Part shown: positions 16,836-25,911 of the stretch, piece after piece
How the letters are laid out: the number at the start of each line of letters is the position of its first letter
Numbering within the stretch: position 1 is the stretch's first letter
Assembly: GCF_013522925.1 (NCBI RefSeq)
Contig: NZ_JAAMQU010000014.1
Span: 62,001-126,000, forward strand
DNA: 64,000 nucleotides
Reading direction: 5' to 3'
DNA from: Pseudomonas japonica
Lineage (GTDB): Bacteria; Pseudomonadota; Gammaproteobacteria; Pseudomonadales; Pseudomonadaceae
Program-made: the position numbers and the translations under genes
Notes under the pieces: generated by a model
The model's input: only the letters and a program-made list of their open reading frames with translations
Databases searched by the model: none
Told to the model about the DNA's origin: nothing

Positions 16836-19055
16836 ATGAGTATTTCAACCAAGCCACTCGCTACGCCCCCCTGTGCCCTTGCCGGCGCCCTGCTCGAGCG
16901 ATACGTTGCCGTGCGCCAACACAGCGAGCGCCTGGCGGTGCCGCTTACCGCCGAGGACATGGCCGCGCAGTCCATGCCCGATGCCAGCCCGACCAAATGG
17001 CACCTTGGCCATACTGCCTGGTTCTTTGAAACCTTCCTGCTTACGCCAGGGCTGCCGGGCTATCGCCCGTTCGACCCGGCCTTCGCTTATCTCTTCAATT
17101 CTTACTACGAAGCGGTCGGCCCGCGCCAGCCTCGGCCGCAGCGGGGCATGCTTACGCGGCCCCCGGTGGAGCATGTGCTCGCCTACCGCAAGCACGTCGA
17201 CCTCCACATGTCCACGTTGCTGGCAACCGACCTGAGCGCTGAGCAACGGTCGATGGTGGAACTGGGCTTACAGCATGAGCAGCAACATCAGGAGCTGATC
17301 CTGATGGACATCCTTCACCTGTTCAGCCTTTCGCCACTGGCGCCCGCCTATGATCCGGCCTGGCCCAAGGCGCCGGTTGGCCGGCCCGGGCGTTTCCGCG
17401 CCCATGCTGGCGGCCTGGTGGAAATCGGCCACGACGGCACTGGCTTCGCCTTCGACAACGAGGGGCCCCGGCACCGGCAATGGCTGGAGCCCTTTGAAAT
17501 CAGCGACCGGCTGGTGACCAACGGCCAGTGGCTGGATTTTATCGCCGCAGGGGGCTACCGCACTCCGGCGCTGTGGCTGTCGGAAGGCTGGGCCACCGTG
17601 CAAGCCCAGGCCTGGGAGGCCCCCGCCTACTGGCGACGGCAACCCGACGCCCGGGAAGACATTGCCGCTGGCTGGCAGGTGATGACCTTGCGCGGCCTGC
17701 AGCCCCTGGACCCCAACACAGCGGTCACCCATGTGAGCTATGTGGAGGCAGCAGCCTTTGCCGAATGGGCTGGTGCTCGGCTGCCCAGCGAGGCCGAGTG
17801 GGAAGTCGCAGCCACGGCCGGGTTGCTGGAGCAGGCACACGAGGTGGCGTGGCAATGGACGCGCAGCCCGTATACCGCCTACCCAGGCTTTCGCGCGGCG
17901 GCCGGCGCGGTGGGCGAGTACAACGGCAAGTTCATGGTCAACCAGATGGTGCTTCGTGGCGGCGCCAACATCACGCCGCCAGGGCACAGCCGCGAAACGT
18001 ATCGTAACTTCTTCCCGTCCAGCGCCCGCTGGGCCTTCAGCGGGCTGCGGCTGGCACGCGACAGCCGCAGCCCACGCTCACTGGGCGGGGCGCGGGACAC
18101 CTTGGCCGAGGTGCCGCAACCGGTGTCGGAGCACACCGAAGACGCCGGCCTGCAGGCCGATGTGCTGACGGCTATGCGGTCGAATCCGCGCCAGCTTTCG
18201 CCCAAGTATTTTTATGACGAAGCGGGCTCCCGGCTGTTCGAAGACATCTGCAATACCCCTGAGTACTACCCTACCCGGGCCGAGATCGACCTGCTGCAAC
18301 GGTGCGCTGGCGAAATTGCCTCACTGTTGCCGCCAGGCGCCGCGCTGGTGGAGTTTGGTGCCGGTGCAAGTGAGAAAATTCGCCTGCTGCTGGATGCCGC
18401 GCCGCACCTTGCCGCTTACGTACCCATCGATATCTGCGCCGATGCGCTGCAGCGAGCCAGCAATCAGCTGCGCGAGGCTTACCCCTCCCTGAAGCTGATA
18501 CCGCTGGTGGACGACTTCACTCGCGCCCTGCGCTTGCCCGAGCAGATCGGCAAATGCCCCTGCGTGGGTTTTTTCCCCGGGTCGACGCTTGGCAATTTCA
18601 CGCCCGATGAGGCGGTCGCTTTCCTGCGTGGTGCGCGGCGATTGCTTGGCCGTGGCGCCAGCTTCATCGTCGGTGTGGACCTGGTCAAGGCCCCCGAGAT
18701 TCTTGAAGCCGCGTACGACGATGCCGCTCAGGTCACAGCCAGGTTCAACAAAAACCTGCTGGTGCGAATCAACCGGGAGCTTGGCGCGGATTTCAACCTG
18801 GACCAGTTCCGACACGAGGCGCGGTGGAACAGCGCTGCTCAGCGGATTGAAATGCATCTGGTGAGCACGACGGACCAGGCGGTGACCATTGCCGGTGAAC
18901 GCTTCATGTTTGCGGCACAGGAGAGCCTTCACACGGAAAACTGCCACAAGTTTACCCCGGCCTCGTTGGCCGGGCTGGCGGCGCGGGCCGGGTGGAAGGT
19001 GAGCCATCAGTGGGTCAGTGATGCGCCGGAAGTTGCCCTCTTCCGCCTGGTATAG
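16836..19055 (+). CDS. egtBD: Fused ergothioneine synthase EgtB-EgtD
   Basis: One uninterrupted 739-residue protein carrying two ergothioneine enzymes. Residues 1 to about 415 are EgtB, the iron sulfoxide synthase: a DinB-like half with the iron ligands His59 (GHTAWFFE), His147 and His151 (HEQQHQE), then a formylglycine-enzyme-like half ending FSGLRLARD. Residues from about 435 are EgtD, the SAM-dependent histidine trimethylase: PKYFYDEAGSRLFE, EYYPTR, VEFGAGAS and GSTLGNF are all present. EgtD makes hercynine and EgtB adds the sulfur, so the fusion joins two consecutive steps. Fungal Egt1 has the opposite domain order. The substrate-pocket motif reads TENCHKF where many EgtDs have TENS. EgtC and EgtE are not nearby. 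Confidence 0.93.
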   Translation: MSISTKPLATPPCALAGALLERYVAVRQHSERLAVPLTAEDMAAQSMPDASPTKWHLGHTAWFFETFLLTPGLPGYRPFDPAFAYLFNSYYEAVGPRQPRPQRGMLTRPPVEHVLAYRKHVDLHMSTLLATDLSAEQRSMVELGLQHEQQHQELILMDILHLFSLSPLAPAYDPAWPKAPVGRPGRFRAHAGGLVEIGHDGTGFAFDNEGPRHRQWLEPFEISDRLVTNGQWLDFIAAGGYRTPALWLSEGWATVQAQAWEAPAYWRRQPDAREDIAAGWQVMTLRGLQPLDPNTAVTHVSYVEAAAFAEWAGARLPSEAEWEVAATAGLLEQAHEVAWQWTRSPYTAYPGFRAAAGAVGEYNGKFMVNQMVLRGGANITPPGHSRETYRNFFPSSARWAFSGLRLARDSRSPRSLGGARDTLAEVPQPVSEHTEDAGLQADVLTAMRSNPRQLSPKYFYDEAGSRLFEDICNTPEYYPTRAEIDLLQRCAGEIASLLPPGAALVEFGAGASEKIRLLLDAAPHLAAYVPIDICADALQRASNQLREAYPSLKLIPLVDDFTRALRLPEQIGKCPCVGFFPGSTLGNFTPDEAVAFLRGARRLLGRGASFIVGVDLVKAPEILEAAYDDAAQVTARFNKNLLVRINRELGADFNLDQFRHEARWNSAAQRIEMHLVSTTDQAVTIAGERFMFAAQESLHTENCHKFTPASLAGLAARAGWKVSHQWVSDAPEVALFRLV

Positions 19056-19066
19056 ATTGTTAACAA

Positions 19067-19096
19067 GGACGGTTGGCCACTAACGGCCGATCGTCC
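19067..19096 (+). terminator. Probable terminator after egtBD
   Basis: GGACGGTTGGCC pairs with GGCCGATCGTCC over 12 bp, including two G-U pairs, with a 6-nt loop, 12 bp after the stop codon. The T run comes only about 15 nt later, so it is an imperfect intrinsic terminator. Confidence 0.45.
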
Positions 19097-19163
19097 GACA
19101 ATCCGATTGAATTTTTTGCGTCCGTGGCTTTCTGTAGGTCATAGAGGGAGGAAAAAGTCACCC

Positions 19164-19385
19164 ATGAGCGCAAAACTGTTCGTCATCGATTACACCCAGC
19201 ACGGTACATCCAAGTCTTTCATCATACGGGCCGACAGCATGGATAATGCTGAAGCCTGGCATTGGGCAAGTTGTGACGCCGGTGTGGGCCGCATCGGCCG
19301 CTACGGCCTGGAAAAAGTGCGCAAGACCAGCAAACCGATGGCCGAAAAGTTCGGCATTGAAGGCGTGGTCTGGCGCCAGGCCTGA
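19164..19385 (+). CDS. DUF6555 family small protein
   Basis: Protein of 73 residues, MSAKLFVIDYTQHG at the N-terminus. The conserved block MDNAEAWHWASCDAGVG is shared almost exactly with the product of 55446-55718, so this is one of two family members in the window. The start is chosen for its GGGAGG site and because it matches the paralogue; an in-frame extension to 19107 is unconserved. Function unknown; apparently confined to pseudomonads and relatives. Confidence 0.87.
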   Translation: MSAKLFVIDYTQHGTSKSFIIRADSMDNAEAWHWASCDAGVGRIGRYGLEKVRKTSKPMAEKFGIEGVVWRQA

Positions 19386-19450
19386 ACGCCTCGATCTTCC
19401 TCCACGCCCGCATAACGGCGCTTTTTATTCGGCACACATCGGCCGTCCGA

Positions 19451-19960
19451 TCAGAACAACCACGGATGATGCTCGGGCAACTCACCGGTTTCCAATGCCC
19501 GTATCAACTGCTGGGGGTGAAACACCCAAGCCTTGCGATCGAAGGCTTGCTGCAGCTCTCGCCAACTCACCCGTGGCCCACAACAGCAGAACTCCAGGTT
19601 GGGCAATAACGCTGGAACCACATGCATGCCTTTTTCGGCAGCCAACAATTCGAACTGGAACCGTTCCGCGGCAGTAAAGCCCAGGAAGTAAATCCTGGGG
19701 CTGGAGCCGCCTTTGCTCCTTGCCAGTGGGTCTGGCGCCTCAGGGGCGGCAGCCTCTTCGAGCCAATCTGCGCCAACCTGTACCTCCACGATTCGCGCCT
19801 TGGAAAAACTGGCGAATGCGCCGGTGTGCTCGCGGCCTTGCACGCCGACTGTATTGTGCTGCCAATAAAGCAGGCTGTGCTGGGTGGTATCCCCGCGCAG
19901 GCTTTGGTAGGCGAAGGTAATGGGCGGCGCCTGGCGGCGGTGTTGATAACGCATGTCCAT
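19451..19960 (-). CDS. Hypothetical protein with possible C-terminal BRCT-like domain
   Basis: Protein of about 169 residues starting MDMRYQHRRQAPPITFAYQS. The N-terminal 60 residues are beta-rich (ITFAYQSLRGDTTQHSLLYW). Residues from about 90 on (RIYFLGFTAAERFQFELLAAEKGMHVV and the tail KAWVFHPQQLIRALETGELP) resemble the alternating pattern of a BRCT domain, which would imply a protein- or nucleic-acid-binding role; this is a pattern judgement only. The frame stays open to 20131, but the upstream part is A+T-richer and lacks a good ribosome site, so the start is uncertain. Convergent with the DUF6555 gene. Confidence 0.6.
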   Translation of the reverse strand: MDMRYQHRRQAPPITFAYQSLRGDTTQHSLLYWQHNTVGVQGREHTGAFASFSKARIVEVQVGADWLEEAAAPEAPDPLARSKGGSSPRIYFLGFTAAERFQFELLAAEKGMHVVPALLPNLEFCCCGPRVSWRELQQAFDRKAWVFHPQQLIRALETGELPEHHPWLF

Positions 19961-20179
19961 GCCGAAACTGTCGCCTTCAATTGAAATTGCAGATGAAGGT
20001 ATAGGCGCCAGTACCGCCATTTCAAAGGCTTTAAGCCTTAAATAGTTGTAGGAAAATTCACCGAAGCCAGCGCACGCCGCCGCAGAGCCATCACTCAAGA
20101 ACCGGAAAGATAAATAGCCACTTGCCATCATCTGGGCGATCAGGCATAAAAGGCGCCGTTTTCTCCAAGGATGGCCGTG

Positions 20180-21973
20180 ATGCGCGTTGTTTCCTGGGTG
20201 TTTGGCACCCTGCTTGTAGCCCTGCTGGCGTTGCTAGGTGTGGTGCTGTATTTCACCGCGTGGCCGAACTTGCCGGCCTACAGCCCACCTTCACGGGTGG
20301 AATATCTGCCCCAGTGGAGCGAGGCCGACCGCCAGGCCTATTACTTCACGCCACAGGGAACACAAGTCAAAGGCTTGCGCTATCAATGGTTCACGGCGCT
20401 GGAACAACCGTTTTCCGCAACGCCGTTCGCGCTTCAGGCTAACCTGGGGCGATTTGGCTTTCTCTTCGATACCCAGCGCAGCGCCGCCAACACAGGCCGC
20501 TTGCCAGTGGGGTTCACTCAACATGTGAACCCTGCCGATGGCCAGCGTTACCTGGACATCACCTGTGCGGCCTGCCATACCGGCGAGCTGCGCTACCAAG
20601 GCACCGCGGTGCGAATCGACGGCGGCACCGCCCAACACGTACTGCCTTCTACCGTACCTACCCTGCGCGGCGGCAGCTTCGGCCAGGCCTTGGTGGCAAG
20701 CCTGGCGGCCACGGCCTACGTTCCCTGGAAGTTTGACCGCTTCGCCCGCAAGGTGCTGGGGGATGGCTACCCGCATGGCAAGAACGAATTGCGAAGCCAG
20801 CTTCGCCAAACACTGTTCACCTTCCTGAAGGCGGCCTGGAACGACACGCACCGCGGCCTGTATCCGGTGCAGGAAGGCCCCGGGCGCACCGATGCGTTCG
20901 GGCGCATCGCCAACGCGGCCTTCGGCGACGGGCTTACGCCAGCCAATTACCGCCAGGGGAACGCCCCAGTGGACTACCCCCAGCTGTGGGACATCTGGAC
21001 GTTCGACTGGGTGCAATGGAACGGCTCTGCCCAGCAGCCGATGGCACGTAATATCGGCGAATCCCTCGGCGTGGGCGCCACCCTGGAGTACCGGGACGCG
21101 CAAGGCCAGCCACACACCGGCGATGACCGCTACCCCTCCAGCGTGCGCGTGAACGATCTGCACCTGATCGAGGAAACGCTGCAACGGCTGGCACCTCCAG
21201 CCTGGCCTGAGGACGTGCTTGGGCATGTGGATCTGGCCCTTGCCAACCAAGGGCGTGCGCTGTTCGAGGAAAATTGCCACACCTGCCACGTGCCTCACAC
21301 TGAGATGAAGAATGGCCGCCCGGTGGCGACGCTGCGCATGCTACCCACTCAGGTGATCGGCACCGACCCCACGGCCGCCGATAACATTGCCGACCACCGC
21401 TTCGATTTGAGCAGCCTGAACTGGACCGCTGAAGACCTGGCTGGCCTGAACGTGGTAACTGCACCCCAGCAAGTGGACCTTCATAGTGTGTCCGTCGCCA
21501 TGGGCCTGGCCTGGGTGACCGCCTTCGTCGAGCGCCGCGCCTACGCGGACGCGGGTATCCCCCTCGACCTGCAAGGGCGGATGAACGGCTTCGACCTGCC
21601 CATCGGCGTACGCGAGCTGCGCGCCTACAAGGCGCGGCCACTGGCCGGCGTATGGGCAACCCCGCCCTTCTTGCATAACGGCTCAGTACCTACGATTTAT
21701 CAATTGCTGTCCCCCCAGGACGAGCGCGCCATCACCTTCTACCGGGGCACGTTCGACTACGACCCGCAGCACCTCGGCTACAAGACCGAGGCGTTTGCGG
21801 GTGGCTTCCTGTTCGACACACGCATCGCTGGCAACCGTAACAGCGGCCACGAATTCCGCGACGGCCCCCAGGGGAATGGGGTGATCGGCCGGCTGCTGCA
21901 GCCCAGCGAGCGCTGGGCCTTGCTCGAATACCTGAAAGTGCTTGGTGGCCCGCTGGAGAAACACCTGCCATGA
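20180..21973 (+). CDS. Membrane-anchored di-haem cytochrome c peroxidase-like (RoxA/MauG-type) protein
   Basis: Protein of 597 residues, anchored by an N-terminal helix (FGTLLVALLALLGVVLYF) with the rest periplasmic. Two haem c attachment motifs are visible: CAACH near base 20565 and CHTCH near base 21277, as in di-haem peroxidase and rubber-oxygenase-like proteins. The substrate is unknown. The ATG at 20180 has AAGGA 8 nt upstream and is preferred over the ATG at 20171, which overlaps that site. The stop codon overlaps the next start (ATGA), so it is coupled to the catalase-like gene, which suggests joint handling of peroxide or an oxidised organic substrate. Confidence 0.85.
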   Translation: MRVVSWVFGTLLVALLALLGVVLYFTAWPNLPAYSPPSRVEYLPQWSEADRQAYYFTPQGTQVKGLRYQWFTALEQPFSATPFALQANLGRFGFLFDTQRSAANTGRLPVGFTQHVNPADGQRYLDITCAACHTGELRYQGTAVRIDGGTAQHVLPSTVPTLRGGSFGQALVASLAATAYVPWKFDRFARKVLGDGYPHGKNELRSQLRQTLFTFLKAAWNDTHRGLYPVQEGPGRTDAFGRIANAAFGDGLTPANYRQGNAPVDYPQLWDIWTFDWVQWNGSAQQPMARNIGESLGVGATLEYRDAQGQPHTGDDRYPSSVRVNDLHLIEETLQRLAPPAWPEDVLGHVDLALANQGRALFEENCHTCHVPHTEMKNGRPVATLRMLPTQVIGTDPTAADNIADHRFDLSSLNWTAEDLAGLNVVTAPQQVDLHSVSVAMGLAWVTAFVERRAYADAGIPLDLQGRMNGFDLPIGVRELRAYKARPLAGVWATPPFLHNGSVPTIYQLLSPQDERAITFYRGTFDYDPQHLGYKTEAFAGGFLFDTRIAGNRNSGHEFRDGPQGNGVIGRLLQPSERWALLEYLKVLGGPLEKHLP

Positions 21974-23148
21974 CCGAACGTACGTTGTTCCTTTCGCGCA
22001 AACGCGGCCGCATCGTTGCCGCCTGGTTGTGGTTTGGCCGAGTGCTGGCCTGGCTGCTGGCAACGCTGTTGATACTGGGTGCGATCGGCTGGGCTGGTAG
22101 TGCGCTCTGGTATGCCTGGAAGTTCTCCGGGCCCGTGGCTGCGGTGGAACAGGTGCCGCCGGGCGAAGCGGCGATGACCCAGGACATTATCCAGACCGCC
22201 ATACGGATCGTGGACAAATACCGTACCGACACTCGCTACCTGCGCGACGCCCATGCCAAAGCCCATGGCTGCGTGCGCGCCGAGTTGAGCGTGGACGGCG
22301 ACCTTCCCGCTCAGTGGCGCCAAGGGGTATTCAGCGAACCGGGTAAAACCTGGCAGGCTTGGATGCGGCTCTCTAACGGCAATGCCTACCCCCAGTTCGA
22401 TAACATTTCCGACGCACGCGGCATGGCGATCAAGCTGCTGGATGTGCCGGGCACGCCCTTGCTGGCCAGCCAACAGGCGCGCCATGAGCAAGACTTCGTC
22501 ATGTTCAACCACCCCAACTTCTTCGTCAGTGACGTGGCAGAGTACCGGCAGAACATTGCCGCGCAAGCCGAGGGCAAGCGCGCCATGGCCTTCTTCCCGT
22601 CGTGGGACCCGCGCACCTGGCAGATCCGCCATGTGTTCATTGCCTTCGCCACCCTGAGCAAGGCGCCCGACTCCCCGGCCGACGCCACCTACTACTCCGT
22701 GGCCCCCTACCGTTATGGCAACGCCAACGCCAAGTTCCGGGTAATTCCCGAGCCGTCGGCGTGCCCTGCCTACAACCTGCCGGCCATGAACCGGGACCAG
22801 CCCAACTTCCTCCGAGGCGCGTTGTATCAGCAGTTGTCCACGGACCGCCAGCCTGCCTGTTTCGCCTTGCAGGTCCAATTGCAGGACGCCAACCGTTACA
22901 TGCCGCTGGAGGACACCAGCGTGGAGTGGAAAGAAAGCGATTCGGCCTTCCGCACTGTGGGCCATCTGCGCCTGCCACCGCAGGACTTCGACACGCCGGA
23001 GCAGAACCTGGCCTGCGACAACATGCGCTTCAGCCCCTGGCACGGCATCGAAGCGCATCAGCCGCTGGGCGGCATCAATCGCCTGCGCAAGGCGGTATAC
23101 GAAGCCGTGGCCGACTACCGCAACGCCCGCAACGCAGCCCAACAGTAG
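21970..23148 (+). CDS. Catalase family haem protein (SrpA-like)
   Basis: Protein of 392 residues with an N-terminal transmembrane helix (VLAWLLATLLILGAIGWAGSALWYAW), so membrane-tethered. Reduced catalase core: the distal His region HAKAHGCVRAEL, the NISDARGMAIKL block (the RDpRGFAvKF of catalases), and QDFVMFNHPNFFVSD with the distal Asn. It lacks the length of true monofunctional catalases and may be a peroxidase or fatty-acid-hydroperoxide enzyme rather than a H2O2 dismutase. Its start overlaps the cytochrome gene by 4 bp. Confidence 0.85.
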   Translation: MTERTLFLSRKRGRIVAAWLWFGRVLAWLLATLLILGAIGWAGSALWYAWKFSGPVAAVEQVPPGEAAMTQDIIQTAIRIVDKYRTDTRYLRDAHAKAHGCVRAELSVDGDLPAQWRQGVFSEPGKTWQAWMRLSNGNAYPQFDNISDARGMAIKLLDVPGTPLLASQQARHEQDFVMFNHPNFFVSDVAEYRQNIAAQAEGKRAMAFFPSWDPRTWQIRHVFIAFATLSKAPDSPADATYYSVAPYRYGNANAKFRVIPEPSACPAYNLPAMNRDQPNFLRGALYQQLSTDRQPACFALQVQLQDANRYMPLEDTSVEWKESDSAFRTVGHLRLPPQDFDTPEQNLACDNMRFSPWHGIEAHQPLGGINRLRKAVYEAVADYRNARNAAQQ

Positions 23149-23245
23149 CAGCCGGGGGCCGGCCTTCCGGCGCTGCCGGCCAACGTTGCACTGGCGTCAC
23201 AGGCTCGCCAGAATGGCACCTTTCAACCTGTTGACCGGTGCCAGC

Positions 23246-24949
23246 ATGATCGAAGTAACCGAAGTGTCCATCGCCCAGTTGCGGGCGGCGCTCGAAGCGG
23301 GGACAACCACCGCCGTCGAGCTGGTGCAGGCATACCTGGCCCGCATCGAGGCCTATGACGGCCCGGCCACTGCCACCCGGCTCAACGCGGTGGTGGTGCA
23401 CAACCCCGAGGCGCTGGCCGAAGCGCAGGCCAGCGATGAGCGTCGGCGCCGTGGCGAAACCCTCGGCCCGCTGGATGGCATACCCTACACCGCCAAGGAC
23501 AGTTACTTGGTCAAAGGGCTGACCGCCGCGTCTGGCAGCCCTGCCTTTGCCGACCTGGTGGCCTATCGCGATGCCTTCACCATCGAGCGTTTGCGCGGTG
23601 CAGGGTCGATCTGCCTGGGCAAGACCAACATGCCGCCCATGGCCAACGGAGGTATGCAGCGGGGCGTATACGGCAGGGCCGAAAGCCCTTACAACGGTGA
23701 TTACCTCACTGCCCCATTCGCCTCGGGATCCTCCAACGGCGCCGGCACGGCGACTGCAGCCAGCTTTGCCGCCTTCGGCCTGGCCGAAGAAACCTGGTCC
23801 AGCGGTCGCGGCCCGGCCTCGAACAACGGCTTGTGCGCCTACACGCCTTCGCGCGGAGTAATCTCGGTGCGCGGCAACTGGCCGCTTACGCCCACCATGG
23901 ATGTGGTGGTGCCGTTCGCGCGGACCATGGCCGACCTGCTGGAAGTGCTGGACGTGATCGTGGCCGTGGATACCGATACCCGTGGCGACCTCTGGCGCTT
24001 GCAGCCTTGGGTGCCCATTCCATCCGTAGCCGACGTGCGCCCCGCCTCTTATTCGGCACTGGCCGCTGAACAGGGCGCGCTGGCCGGCAAGCGTTTCGGC
24101 GTACCGCGCATGTATATCAATGCCGACCCGCAGGCGGGCACCAGCGAAGCGCCGGGCATCGGCGGCCCTACTGGGCAACGCATTCATACGCGGCCTACGG
24201 TGATCGACCTGTGGGAGCAAGCCCGCCAGGCTCTGGAAGCTGCTGGCGCCAAGGTAGTGGAAGTGGACTTCCCCCTGGTGTCCAATTGCGAAGGCGACCG
24301 CCCCGGCGCGCCCACGGTGTTCAACCGAGGGCTGGTATCGAAAGAGTTCCTCCACCACGAACTCTGGGATCTCACCGCCTGGGCGTTCGACGATTTCCTG
24401 CAGGCCAACGGCGACCCGAAGCTGAACCGGCTGGTAGACGTCAACGGCCCGCTGATCTTCCCCCACGACCCGGGCACCCTGCCCAACCGTGAGGGCGACC
24501 TGGCGGCCGGCATGGATGAATACGTGCGCATGGCCGAGCGCGGCATCACCCCGTGGGACCAGATCCCTACCGTGCCCGACGGCCTGCGCGCCCTGGAGGC
24601 CACCCGCAAAGCCGACCTTGAAGATTGGATGGCAGAGCGAGGGCTGGATGCCGTGGTGTTCCCCACCGTGGCCGATGTTGCACCCGCCGATGCCGACGTA
24701 AACCCAGCCGCGGCTGACATTGCCTGGAGCAACGGCGTATGGGTGGCAAACGGCAACCTCGCCATCCGCCACCTCGGCGTGCCTACCGTGACAGTGCCCA
24801 TGGGGCTAATGGCTGACATCGGCATGCCCGTAGGGCTGACCTTCGCTGGCCGCGCGTACGACGACACCGCGCTGTTGCGTTTTGCCGCCGCGTTCGAAGC
24901 CACCGGCAACCGCCGCCGCATCCCGCCGCGTACGCCGCCGCTTGCCTGA
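23246..24949 (+). CDS. Amidase signature family protein
   Basis: Cytoplasmic amide hydrolase of 567 residues. The catalytic Ser-cisSer-Lys set is placed as Lys in YTAKDSYLVKG, cis-Ser in GSSNGAG and the nucleophile in WSSGRGPAS; the last differs from the common GGSIR, so this belongs to a distinct branch of the family. Residues from about 250 to 480 form the variable substrate part. The start at 23246 matches the usual N-terminus (IEVTEVSIAQLRAAL); 23213 is an alternative with a slightly better upstream AGG. It precedes an aldolase gene by 70 bp on the same strand. Substrate unknown. Confidence 0.88.
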   Translation: MIEVTEVSIAQLRAALEAGTTTAVELVQAYLARIEAYDGPATATRLNAVVVHNPEALAEAQASDERRRRGETLGPLDGIPYTAKDSYLVKGLTAASGSPAFADLVAYRDAFTIERLRGAGSICLGKTNMPPMANGGMQRGVYGRAESPYNGDYLTAPFASGSSNGAGTATAASFAAFGLAEETWSSGRGPASNNGLCAYTPSRGVISVRGNWPLTPTMDVVVPFARTMADLLEVLDVIVAVDTDTRGDLWRLQPWVPIPSVADVRPASYSALAAEQGALAGKRFGVPRMYINADPQAGTSEAPGIGGPTGQRIHTRPTVIDLWEQARQALEAAGAKVVEVDFPLVSNCEGDRPGAPTVFNRGLVSKEFLHHELWDLTAWAFDDFLQANGDPKLNRLVDVNGPLIFPHDPGTLPNREGDLAAGMDEYVRMAERGITPWDQIPTVPDGLRALEATRKADLEDWMAERGLDAVVFPTVADVAPADADVNPAAADIAWSNGVWVANGNLAIRHLGVPTVTVPMGLMADIGMPVGLTFAGRAYDDTALLRFAAAFEATGNRRRIPPRTPPLA

Positions 24950-25019
24950 GACGGGCGCTGAACCACCGTTTTGCCTACGCTTGCACGACAACACTGGCCA
25001 TGATTGCCGAGGTAGCTCA

Positions 25020-25820
25020 ATGCAAATGCCTGTAAACCGTTTCAAAGCCCGCTTGGCGTCCCGCGAGCCGCAATACGGCCTGTGGGCCGGTTTCGCCAAT
25101 GGCTATGCCGCCGAAATAGCGGCCAGTGTGGGCTATGACTGGCTGCTGATCGATGGCGAGCACGCGCCCAATGGGGTGGCCAGCGTGCTGGCCCAGTTGC
25201 AGGCTGTTGCGCCGTATGCCAGCGCGCCGGTGGTGCGCTCGGTCAACAGCGACCCCGCGCTGATCAAGCAGTTGCTGGACATCGGTGTGCAAACGCTCAT
25301 GGTGCCCATGGTGGAAACGGCCGAGCAGGCACGGGCCATCGTGCGTGCCATGCGCTATCCACCGGCAGGCATCCGCGGCGTGGGCGGCGGCCTCACCCGC
25401 GCCACCCGCTGGGATGGAGTGGACAATTACCTGGCCACCGCCCATGAGCAGCTGTGCCTGATTGTGCAGGTAGAGTCGCGCCTGGGCGTAGCCAATGCCG
25501 CTGAAATCGCTGCGGTCGAGGGTGTGGACGCGGTATTCGTAGGGCCCGCCGACCTGTCTATCGGCCTGGGCCACCCGGGCAACCCGCTGCATCCAGAGGT
25601 GCAGGCGCAGATCCGCCACGCCATCGACGCCACCCTTCACGCCGGCAAGGCGTCAGGGATCCTCGCGCCAGTGGAAGCCGACGCGCGCCGCTATCGGGAA
25701 TGGGGCTGCAACTTCATTGCGGTGGGCATCGACATCAGCCTGCTGCGCACCGCCGCTCGCGCCAACCTTGCGTTGTACCGTGACGAGGAATTACCGACGG
25801 TATCTTCGAGCACCTACTAA
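25020..25820 (+). CDS. HpcH/HpaI family class II aldolase
   Basis: Metal-dependent 2-oxo acid aldolase of 266 residues, family of 4-hydroxy-2-oxoheptane-1,7-dioate aldolase. The catalytic and metal-binding blocks are present in order: WLLIDGEHAPN (Asp/His), VVRSVNSDP (Arg), VQVESRLG (Gln, Glu ligand) and VGPADLSIGLGHPGNP (Asp ligand). The start at 25020 is preceded by GAGG; a longer in-frame reading lies inside the amidase gene. It probably cleaves or forms a pyruvate-derived hydroxy-oxo acid. No complete homoprotocatechuate pathway is nearby, so the physiological substrate is open. Confidence 0.88.
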   Translation: MQMPVNRFKARLASREPQYGLWAGFANGYAAEIAASVGYDWLLIDGEHAPNGVASVLAQLQAVAPYASAPVVRSVNSDPALIKQLLDIGVQTLMVPMVETAEQARAIVRAMRYPPAGIRGVGGGLTRATRWDGVDNYLATAHEQLCLIVQVESRLGVANAAEIAAVEGVDAVFVGPADLSIGLGHPGNPLHPEVQAQIRHAIDATLHAGKASGILAPVEADARRYREWGCNFIAVGIDISLLRTAARANLALYRDEELPTVSSSTY

Positions 25821-25911
25821 GTGCGCAGAACGATCCAGCATGGCCTTACCGTGTACCACCGCCTATGAATTGGTCCGGGGTGATGGCAGGGAGGCCAAGC
25901 GGGGGCGCTTG

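Noticed and set aside
21778..23142. 454-codon open frame on the minus strand
   Set aside because: Antisense to the catalase-like gene, whose motifs and coupled start are convincing.
23075..24772. 565-codon open frame on the minus strand
   Set aside because: It is antisense to the amidase gene, whose family motifs are intact; the frame is a product of high GC in third positions, and its translation is low-complexity Gly/His/Arg-rich.
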